A stretch of DNA of 48,565 nt from positions 1 through 48,565 of the forward strand of contig JAUVZD010000013.1 of the NCBI GenBank assembly GCA_030602715.1, read 5' to 3'. This DNA is from Candidatus Coatesiibacteriota bacterium. Its GTDB lineage: Bacteria > RBG-13-66-14 > B26-G2 > JAUVZD01. The notes below the pieces were generated by a model. It had not been told where the DNA came from. It saw nothing but the letters and a program-made list of their open reading frames with translations, and searched no databases. Positions 41,366 to 48,565 of the stretch are shown in pieces (position 1 is the stretch's first letter; the number at the start of each line of letters is the position of its first letter). The position numbers and the translations under genes were made by a program.

Positions 41366-41971
41366 TTATTTTTCCTCCATCATCTCTGCGTATTTTTTCT
41401 TCAGTTCGTCGCCGTATTCTTTCCACTTCAGTTTCATTGCCTCCAGTTCCTCTTTGGTGTAAAAATCGCTCAGCTTCTTTTCTGCTGTCTCGGGAGGCGC
41501 TGGAGCGGCAAGCAGTCCGTTCAGGAACTTCACATGTGCGGTAAGCTTCCCCTTCCACTCGGCAGGATTATCAATTGCGCCCTCCTGGATGGTGTTTATC
41601 AGGGCTACCAGATCTGAGGAGGCGGAGTCAAACTTGTCGGCATCCTTGGGGTAGCTGGGGGCGACGGCACTTATGATGGAGATGCTCTTGGCGCTGAGTA
41701 AGACCACCAGGTTCTCATCACCGGGGGCGGGAAGCAGGCTGACCACCGCCTGCATGCAATCTGCAGCCTGATGGACGGCGGTCTGGGCGGTAATTACCTC
41801 AACCACCTTATCAATCGGAGCTACATAGTCGGAGGGAGCTTCAACTATGGTGGGTGCTTCCGTCGGTTCGGTTACTTCGGCTTCCTCCTCTTTCTTTTTA
41901 CAGCCCACGGCGACTACCAGCGCCATACTGACGCCAAGCGCCAGCATGATGAACAGGGACCTCTTAATCAT
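41366..41971 (-). CDS. Lipoprotein, second of two paralogues
   Basis: This 201-residue lipoprotein has lipobox AVGC (Cys24), an acidic Glu/Thr/Pro linker, and the same helical domain as the gene at 40541: DENLVVLLSAKSISIISAVA, FDSASSDLVALINTIQ and KKLSDFYTKEELEAMKLKWK. The shared C-terminal segment is the best conserved part, so it probably makes the key contact. The genes are tandem but separated by ~200 bases, so each may have its own promoter. An AAAGGAG-like site precedes the ATG. Function unknown. Confidence 0.75.
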   Translation of the reverse strand: MIKRSLFIMLALGVSMALVVAVGCKKKEEEAEVTEPTEAPTIVEAPSDYVAPIDKVVEVITAQTAVHQAADCMQAVVSLLPAPGDENLVVLLSAKSISIISAVAPSYPKDADKFDSASSDLVALINTIQEGAIDNPAEWKGKLTAHVKFLNGLLAAPAPPETAEKKLSDFYTKEELEAMKLKWKEYGDELKKKYAEMMEEK

Positions 41972-42108
41972 GATGACTCCTTTCTGTTTACACTTTGTCC
42001 AACTTGTTATTTAAGCCCTTAACCTCTTGTGTTGAAGAGGGGGGGCGAAATTCCAAAAGAAATGGAAGAACGGAAGCATATATAGCCAATTGATACACTA
42101 AAGTAACA

Positions 42109-42444
42109 CTAAGTGCCCTCTGTGAGCTTTTCCCCCTTCAAGCCGTGCAGTAGCCAGACCGCTACCGGCTTGGTCTTGCCCTTAGCCCGTGTCGGGGGAA
42201 GTGATGTCGCTATCACGCTGTTCGCCGCCGCATTTTAGGTGGACTGGCTGATCAATATCTGCCCTCTATCGGTCTGCATATTGATGCGTTGAGCCAGGTT
42301 CACATTGTCTCCGATTACGGTATATTCCATTCTCTGGGTGATCTCTCGGCGGGCTTTCTCCCTTTGGGGATTGCTTACCTCCCATATATAGCTTGTTTCG
42401 TTCGCAAGTATCCTAATCAAGGTCGCTTGAAAAGTCAAGCCCAA
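42109..42444 (-). pseudogene. Remnant of an adenylate/guanylate cyclase (class III) domain
   Basis: The minus strand keeps the tail of a class III cyclase: RMEYTVIGDNVNLAQRI, then GQILISQST. A TAA follows where homologues have Tyr (STY). The same frame continues NAAANSVIATSLPPTRAKGK, then TKPVAVWLLHGL, the usual end of the domain, and stops at 42109. The catalytic N-terminal part is missing. It is therefore a decayed fragment. The sequence between it and the gene at 42695 (42445-42694) holds only a promoter. Confidence 0.75.
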
Positions 42445-42608
42445 TTTTAGATTGCTTAGTGAGTATACTCCTTAAACATCTGCTTACGGAAAATTAGACA
42501 TTTAAGATTAGTTATTGGATTAAGAAAAAGCAAGGTATTGACGTTGCCTGGAATATAAAAACTACATAAAAAATGTCTATGCTAACCCTTAAAAATGTGT
42601 GATTCTAC

Positions 42609-42636
42609 TTTACAAAATGGCTTTTTTTTGTACAAT
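42609..42636 (+). promoter_or_regulatory. Candidate promoter of the small-channel-like gene
   Basis: TTTACA (42609-42614), 16-base spacer, TACAAT (42631-42636). It lies about 60 bases before the GTG start at 42695. Confidence 0.55.
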
Positions 42637-42694
42637 AGAATTAGCTTTATTAAATTCGCCTTTAGTTAATTCAGATTGAAAGGAGGTGAAAATT

Positions 42695-43369
42695 GTGGGT
42701 TTGCTGGAGATGTTCTTAAACGCCTTAAATGAAGCGTTACTGAGCATAGGCAAATTCTTGCCGAAATTGATTGCAGCCATAATCATCTTGATTGCAGGCT
42801 GGCTTATCGCTCATTTGCTGAAGTTCCTGTGCGTCAGACTACTCCGTTTGGTTCGTTTAGACAAGGTTACCGAGAAGGTTGGAGTGGATGAGTTTCTTAA
42901 GAAGGGGGGAAGCAAGAAGACGGGAGTAGAGATAATCGGGATTATGGTATACTGGCTGGTGATGATCATCGTCTTGGTAGCGGTGTTGGATACCTTTGGG
43001 CTTACCGTTGCTTCCGAATTGCTCAACAATTTGATTCTTTATATTCCCAATGTGATAGTTGCTTTGGTTGTATTGCTCATTGGGTTATTCATTGCCAGCT
43101 TGCTTGGTGGGGCGGTTCGCACCGCATGTTTGAATGTAGGTATCTCCAAGGAAGATATTCTAAGTGGTCTGGTGAGATGGGCGATAATAATCTTTGCCGG
43201 TGTTATTGCTCTTGGGCAATTAGGTGTGGGAGAACGAGTTGTAGAAACTGCAGTTCTCATTATCCTGGGTGCGGCAGGTTTGGCTATTGCTCTGGCGTTA
43301 GGACTAGGTGGTAAGGATGCAGCCAAAGAACTAATTGATAGCATCAGGAAGAGAAAAGAGGATAAGTAG
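42695..43369 (+). CDS. Multi-helix membrane protein with conserved TM-helix repeat (mechanosensitive-channel-like)
   Basis: The ~224-residue protein has about five hydrophobic helices (KLIAAIIILIAGWLIAHLLK, MVYWLVMIIVLVAVLDTFGL, IPNVIVALVVLLIGLFIASL, WAIIIFAGVIALGQLGV, TAVLIILGAAGLAIALALG). The GLGGKDAAKELID ending resembles the CmpX/'conserved TM helix' family and the pore helix of MscS-type channels. GTG 42695 has AAAGGAGG eight bases upstream; the GTG at 42686 is part of that ribosome site. A channel role is likely but gating and substrate are unknown. It is flanked by a promoter and a strong terminator, so it is monocistronic. Confidence 0.8.
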   Translation: MGLLEMFLNALNEALLSIGKFLPKLIAAIIILIAGWLIAHLLKFLCVRLLRLVRLDKVTEKVGVDEFLKKGGSKKTGVEIIGIMVYWLVMIIVLVAVLDTFGLTVASELLNNLILYIPNVIVALVVLLIGLFIASLLGGAVRTACLNVGISKEDILSGLVRWAIIIFAGVIALGQLGVGERVVETAVLIILGAAGLAIALALGLGGKDAAKELIDSIRKRKEDK

Positions 43370-43393
43370 CCAATCAATCAGCTGGATTGATAG

Positions 43394-43428
43394 ATAAGCC
43401 CCCTCTTCTGCCGGGGGCTTATTTTTTA
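43394..43428. terminator. Strong hairpin terminator, possibly bidirectional
   Basis: ATAAGCCCCC pairs with GGGGGCTTAT around a short loop, followed on the plus strand by TTTTTATA. It ends the gene at 42695 and lies between convergent genes; A-rich DNA on the other side is short. Confidence 0.85.
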
Positions 43429-43442
43429 TAATCTCATTTTTC

Positions 43443-43970
43443 TTATTCCTTGCGAGTTTCTACCGGCAACTGCACCTCCACCGTCGGGGGGGTCTCCGCT
43501 CCCGGCGGGGCGAGCAATATCTCCCGGAAGTCGCCGGTAATCTGATAGTCCCCCTCCCAAGCCTGGTCCCGAAGGGCGTCGTAAGCCTCCATTATGTCGC
43601 TGTATTCGCCGTGGTATTCTATGTACAGCAGGGAGGTTTGGGGCAGGGTAATCTCCCGAAACTCTGCGTCAATGCCCACCCTCTGCTCGCCGATGGGGTA
43701 GCAGACCTCGGCGGAGAAGCCCCCCCCCTCTTTGAAAGAAGCGGGGTAGTTGTGGATGATGACCAGGCAGTGACCCTCGGGCTTCACCCCCTCCTCCGCC
43801 ATCATGGTGAGCAGTTCCTCACGAGTGTCGGTGAACTTGTGGAAGGGACCGGAATATTCCAGGTAGGCCAGGCGGATTTCGTCCATATCCTTGACGAAAA
43901 TATCCTCCGCGGCGGAAGGGACGACCAGAACGACGATTATGAATATTGCGAATACAATTATGCGATACAT
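43443..43970 (-). CDS. Exported GyrI-like (effector-binding) domain protein
   Basis: The 175-residue product has an N-terminal signal peptide (IIVFAIFIIVVLVVPSAAED) followed by a single GyrI-like/SOUL-type domain: MDEIRLAYLEYSGPFHKF, GHCLVIIHNYP, EVCYPIGEQRVG and LLYIEYHGEYSDIMEAYDAL. This domain normally binds small hydrophobic ligands in the cytoplasm, often attached to a transcription regulator. Here it is alone and exported, which is less common. The C-terminus is Pro/Glu-rich. It runs toward the terminator at 43394. Confidence 0.78.
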   Translation of the reverse strand: MYRIIVFAIFIIVVLVVPSAAEDIFVKDMDEIRLAYLEYSGPFHKFTDTREELLTMMAEEGVKPEGHCLVIIHNYPASFKEGGGFSAEVCYPIGEQRVGIDAEFREITLPQTSLLYIEYHGEYSDIMEAYDALRDQAWEGDYQITGDFREILLAPPGAETPPTVEVQLPVETRKE

Positions 43971-44040
43971 CTTTCTCCTTAATTTTTTTTTGATTGGAAA
44001 GCGGGGATGCAGGTTCTGCCCGCAACCGCTCGCCGGCAGA

Positions 44041-45495
44041 TTACCCCTTCATCACCCCCATAGGCACCATGCGCGCCACCTTTCTGCTGATACCCGCGCC
44101 GTCCACCACCGCGACGACCTCGTCCACATCCTTGTATGCCTCCGGCATCTCCTCGGCAAGGGTGCCCCGCCCGAAGGCGTGCACATATATCCCCCGGTCG
44201 GCTAGCTCTTTGTCTATCCGCCGCCCCTTCGCCGCCCTCATTGCTCCTTTCCGGCTCATCTTTCGCCCCGCGCCGTGGCAGGTGGAGCCGAATGTCTCCG
44301 CCATCGCCGTCTCCGTGCCCAACAAGAGATAGCTGGCGGTGCCCATGTCCCCGGGCACGATGACCGGCTGACCGAGCTTTTTGAAGTCGGGGGGAAGCTC
44401 CTCATGCCCGGGACCGAAAGCCCTCGTCGCCCCCTTGCGGTGCACCAGCAGTTTGCGCAACTTGCCGTCAACTTCGTGCTCCTCAAACTTGGCGATGTTG
44501 TGGGCGACATCGTATATCAACTCCCCGCCGAAGTCCCGGGGGGAGAGCCCCAGAACCCGCATGACCGTCTCCCGGGTCCAGTGCATTATCACCTGTCGGT
44601 TGCACCAGGCGTAGTTGGCGGCGCAAGCCATTGCGGAAAGATAGTCCTTTCCCTCTCCGCTCTGGATGGGTGCGGCGGCAAGCTGGCGGTCGGGCAGATC
44701 CAGCTTGTATTTCTCCTGGATGCGCCCCATCACCACCAGATAGTCGTCGCAGACCTGGTAGCCCAATCCCCGGGAGCCGGAGTGTATCATCACCAGCACC
44801 TGACCCTTGAATATTCCCAGAGCTTTTGCCGAATCCTCATCGTAGATGGCATCCACCTCCTGAATTTCCAGGAAGTGGTTTCCCGACCCCAAGCTGCCCA
44901 GTTGGGGGAGTCCTCGTTTCTTTGCCCGCTCACCGACCAGCGAGGGGTCCGCATCGGGGATGGCTCCCTCTGCCTCGGTGTGGAGCAGGTCCTCCTTCTC
45001 CCCGAAACCATTCTTCACCGCCCAGCCGCTCCCCTCGGTAAGCACCCTGTCCAGGTCATCGTAACTCACCCGCAGTCGTCCCCCCTTGCCCACCCCGCAG
45101 GGGATCTGGCTGAAGAGTGCGTCTATAAGCTCGGGGACTTTGGGGCGGATGTCGTCCGCTTTCAGGTTGCTACGCAGGGCGCGCACCCCGCAGTTAATGT
45201 CGTAGCCCACACCGCCGGGGGAGACCACGCCGGATTTAACGTCCATAGCCGCCACCCCGCCGATGGGGAAGCCGTAGCCCCAGTGGATATCGGGCATGGC
45301 CAGCGAGTGGTTCACGATGCCGGGCAGGAAGGCGACGTTGGCCACCTGCTCCAGGGCCTGCTCCCCCCGGATTTGCTTCATCATATCGGCGTCGGCGTAG
45401 ATGATGCCGGGCACGCGCATGCCCTGCTTGTAGCTTTTCGGTATTCGCCAGCGATAGTCATCGATTTTTTCCAGCGGTCCATTCCATGTCGCCAT
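44041..45495 (-). CDS. rtcB: RNA-splicing/repair ligase RtcB
   Basis: RtcB joins 2',3'-cyclic phosphate and 5'-OH RNA ends using GTP and Mn2+. The 484-residue protein has the metal-site segments GVGYDINCGVRALRS, GSLGSGNHFLEIQEV and MIHSGSRGLGYQV. It also has HNIAKFEEHEVDG, HRKGATRAFGPGHEELPP and the C-terminal GRGTLAEEMPEAYKDVDEV. It follows archease by 11 bases on the same strand, so the pair is an operon. A GGAGGTGACAGG site precedes the ATG. It could repair RNA cut by ribonuclease toxins, though no link to the HEPN genes in this window is shown. Confidence 0.96.
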   Translation of the reverse strand: MATWNGPLEKIDDYRWRIPKSYKQGMRVPGIIYADADMMKQIRGEQALEQVANVAFLPGIVNHSLAMPDIHWGYGFPIGGVAAMDVKSGVVSPGGVGYDINCGVRALRSNLKADDIRPKVPELIDALFSQIPCGVGKGGRLRVSYDDLDRVLTEGSGWAVKNGFGEKEDLLHTEAEGAIPDADPSLVGERAKKRGLPQLGSLGSGNHFLEIQEVDAIYDEDSAKALGIFKGQVLVMIHSGSRGLGYQVCDDYLVVMGRIQEKYKLDLPDRQLAAAPIQSGEGKDYLSAMACAANYAWCNRQVIMHWTRETVMRVLGLSPRDFGGELIYDVAHNIAKFEEHEVDGKLRKLLVHRKGATRAFGPGHEELPPDFKKLGQPVIVPGDMGTASYLLLGTETAMAETFGSTCHGAGRKMSRKGAMRAAKGRRIDKELADRGIYVHAFGRGTLAEEMPEAYKDVDEVVAVVDGAGISRKVARMVPMGVMKG

Positions 45496-45506
45496 CCTGT
45501 CACCTC

Positions 45507-45917
45507 CTACACATCAAGGATAACCTGTACCCGGTTGTTCTCCCGGTCGACCTTCATCATGTGATAGGTCGCTGATTTCACCCCCGTCTTCAATCGATGG
45601 CGGGAAGGGTCATACTTTTCGCCGTAGCAGACGGCCTTCAAACCGGAACCATCAAACCGTTCCATATCAAATCGCTTCAGCAGCAGCATCTCAACGTCAA
45701 AGACGTAGAGCAGATAGTTGAGCCACTCGAAGAGCAGAGCCTCCGTGTCATCTTCTTTCAGTTCTATCTGGCGGGACTCTTTCTCCTGTACCCTGCCGAG
45801 GTCAGCCATAATTGAGAAGAGGCCGTAGGCGGCATTGGCAAACGCCTCGGCCAGATCATGCCCGTAGGCGACCAGTCCCATATCAGCCGTATGCTCGATA
45901 AGCTCAAATCGTTTCAT
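45507..45917 (-). CDS. Archease, activator of RtcB
   Basis: Archease helps RtcB through multiple turnovers. The 136-residue product begins MKRFELIEHTADMGLVAYG, the family signature, and has FEWLNYLLYVFDVEMLLLKR and AVCYGEKYDPSRHRLKTGVK. The start at 45917 is preferred: a TATAAT-like -10 on the minus strand at 45944-45939 would place transcription start only about 15 bases upstream, so the longer reading from 46010 would not be transcribed. The pair with rtcB is widely conserved. Confidence 0.92.
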   Translation of the reverse strand: MKRFELIEHTADMGLVAYGHDLAEAFANAAYGLFSIMADLGRVQEKESRQIELKEDDTEALLFEWLNYLLYVFDVEMLLLKRFDMERFDGSGLKAVCYGEKYDPSRHRLKTGVKSATYHMMKVDRENNRVQVILDV

Positions 45918-45981
45918 TTTTACACCGTACTCGTTTACATTATAGCGCATAGTGATGGTAGCTATAAATGGGGATATATTC

Positions 45982-46010
45982 TTGAATAAAAGCCGAATCC
46001 CCTGTATCAT
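45982..46010 (+). promoter_or_regulatory. Candidate promoter of ahcY-metK
   Basis: TTGAAT (45982-45987), 17-base spacer, TATCAT (46005-46010), 35 bases before the ahcY ATG. A minus-strand TATAAT for archease lies at 45944-45939, so this gap carries divergent promoters. No SAM riboswitch fold is apparent in this short space. Confidence 0.5.
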
Positions 46011-46033
46011 TAATTAACGTGGCATTTTTTTGA

Positions 46034-47308
<1,275 letters not shown>

Positions 47309-47340
47309 GTTGAATTTCATTTATAAGCATGGAGGAAGAA

Positions 47341-48549
47341 ATGCCCAGTAGTTTTGCGAGTTCACCCAAATACCTGCTGACATCGGAATCGGTTACCGAA
47401 GGACATCCGGACAAAATTTGCGACCAGATATCGGACGCCGTTCTGGACTCAATAATGCGGCAGGACCCGTACGGTCGGGTGGCGTGTGAGACAGCGGTGA
47501 CCAATGGTCTGGTCTTTGTCCTGGGAGAGATTACTACCGACTGCTACGTGGAAGTTCCGCAGATAGTACGGCAGGTGGTTCGTGATATCGGCTACGTTCG
47601 CCCCGAATACGGATTTGAGTACCAGTCCTGTGGTGTGATGGTCTCGATCAATGAGCAGTCGCCGGACATTGCCGGTGGTGTGGGCAAATCGCTGGAAACC
47701 AAAAAAGGTTCTACCGACGAACTGGACCAGGTTGGGGCGGGTGATCAGGGAATGATGGTTGGTTTTGCCTGCACTGAGACTCCGGAACTGATGCCAATGC
47801 CGATTTCACTGTCGCATAAACTGTGCCGGCGACTGGCCGAAATAAGAAGAAACGGCACGCTGCCCTACCTGAGGCCTGATGGTAAATCGCAGGTTACCGT
47901 GGAGTACAATAACGGCAAGCCAGTTCGGTTAACCAATGTGGTTATTGGTGCTCAGCACAATCCTGAGCCATCCCAGGAACAGATTCGTCAGGATATCATC
48001 GAGCATGTGATTAAGAAAGTGGTGCCGCCATCACTACTGGACAGGGAAACCGAGTACTATGTTAATGCCACCGGCCGGTTTGAAATCGGCGGGCCGGTAT
48101 CTGACACTGGCTTCACCGGTCGGAAGATACTGGTCGATACCTATGGTGGCATTGCCCGGCACGGCGGCGGCGCCTTTTCCGGGAAGGACCCGACCAAGGT
48201 TGACCGTTCGGCGGCATATGCCGCGCGCTATGTGGCCAAGAATCTGGTGGCGGCGGGGCTAGCGGAACGACTGGAGATTCAAGTCTCTTATGTCATCGGC
48301 GTTGCCCACCCGCTTTCCATTTCCATTGAGACCTTCGGCACGGGCAAGGTCAGCAATGAGGTGCTCCTCGGGCTGATAAACAAACATTTTGACCTGCGGC
48401 CAGGCGCCATCATTCGATATTTAGACCTGCGCCGTCCTATTTACCGCCCGACCGCCTGCTACGGGCACTTCGGTCGGGATGACCTTGACCTCTCCTGGGA
48501 AAAGACGGATAAGGCGGAAATACTGAGAAAAGAGGCGCTGGGGAAGTAA
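47341..48549 (+). CDS. metK: S-adenosylmethionine synthetase
   Basis: MetK makes S-adenosylmethionine from methionine and ATP. Motifs include [20 protein letters not shown], the P-loop-like [12 protein letters not shown], and [20 protein letters not shown], then [16 protein letters not shown]. The ATG at 47341 is preferred over 47329 because GGAGG lies five bases upstream of it, inside the longer reading. The 402-residue length is normal for bacterial MetK. It ends 16 bases before the window edge. Confidence 0.97.
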   Translation: MPSSFASSPKYLLTSESVTEGHPDKICDQISDAVLDSIMRQDPYGRVACETAVTNGLVFVLGEITTDCYVEVPQIVRQVVRDIGYVRPEYGFEYQSCGVMVSINEQSPDIAGGVGKSLETKKGSTDELDQVGAGDQGMMVGFACTETPELMPMPISLSHKLCRRLAEIRRNGTLPYLRPDGKSQVTVEYNNGKPVRLTNVVIGAQHNPEPSQEQIRQDIIEHVIKKVVPPSLLDRETEYYVNATGRFEIGGPVSDTGFTGRKILVDTYGGIARHGGGAFSGKDPTKVDRSAAYAARYVAKNLVAAGLAERLEIQVSYVIGVAHPLSISIETFGTGKVSNEVLLGLINKHFDLRPGAIIRYLDLRRPIYRPTACYGHFGRDDLDLSWEKTDKAEILRKEALGK

Positions 48550-48565
48550 CAGGGTGTCCAAGAGG

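Noticed and set aside
44275-45564. A 429-codon plus-strand ORF
   Set aside because: It is the antisense shadow of rtcB, whose motifs are unmistakable; long antisense frames are expected in such G+C-rich genes.

Overview
The window is about 48.6 kb of bacterial chromosome around the dnaA / rpmH-rnpA-yidC-mnmE-mnmG-rsmG-parA-parB region that usually lies at the replication origin. The gene content suggests an uncultured anaerobe: soluble heterodisulfide-reductase genes with a probable selenocysteine HdrA, a NuoEF-type diaphorase fused to a GltD-like module, an FMN glutamate synthase without its own amidotransferase domain, and glutamate dehydrogenase. Several lipoproteins, a YidC with a large periplasmic domain and a bactofilin fit a two-membrane cell. 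I cannot name the phylum from sequence alone.

Layout: 1-9.5 kb is an Hdr/MvhD redox cluster (mvhD-like, hdrD-like, hdrA, a 52-residue Cys protein, hdrC, hdrB). It is broken between 1.9 and 5.3 kb by two MntA/HepT-type pairs, a frameshifted RipA-like membrane protein and an SH3b lipoprotein. 9.6-13.5 kb is a mixed accessory stretch (HicB-like gene, a protein with a HEPN-like motif, a hypothetical, a DNRLRE exported protein, a broken flavin reductase). 13.6-17.6 kb, minus strand, holds tldD, a NIF3-family gene and the unit ispE-spoVG-tRNA-Gln. 17.8-26.6 kb, minus strand, holds gdh, the gltB-like gene, a ferredoxin subunit, the nuoF::gltD fusion, a nuoE-like gene and a related zinc-ribbon protein. 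26.8-40.4 kb holds dnaA (minus) diverging from rpmH, an rnpA::yidD fusion, yidC, a restriction-modification pair, mnmE, mnmG, rsmG, parA, parB with an internal parS-like site, an M23 peptidase and a bactofilin. 40.5-43.4 kb has two paralogous lipoproteins, a cyclase remnant and a membrane-channel-like protein. 43.4-48.5 kb has an exported GyrI-like protein, rtcB and archease (minus), then ahcY and metK (plus).

How the parts work together: the Hdr subunits should pass electrons between MvhD-linked donors and a disulfide or ferredoxin through HdrA flavin. The 19.3-25.6 kb operon looks like a second NAD(P)H-linked flavin/iron-sulfur complex feeding glutamate synthesis, with GDH beside it. The origin-proximal genes cover replication, segregation, membrane insertion and tRNA modification. 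AhcY and MetK recycle S-adenosylmethionine.

The most striking pattern is that accessory genes repeatedly lie between an intact gene and a second copy of that gene's 3' end. This is clear for hdrD-like (three copies around two MntA/HepT pairs) and yidC (a 58-base repeat before the restriction-modification genes), and weaker for hdrB (HicB) and the flavin reductase (DNRLRE protein). The other main finding is an in-frame TGA in hdrA, with a plausible bacterial SECIS hairpin just after it.
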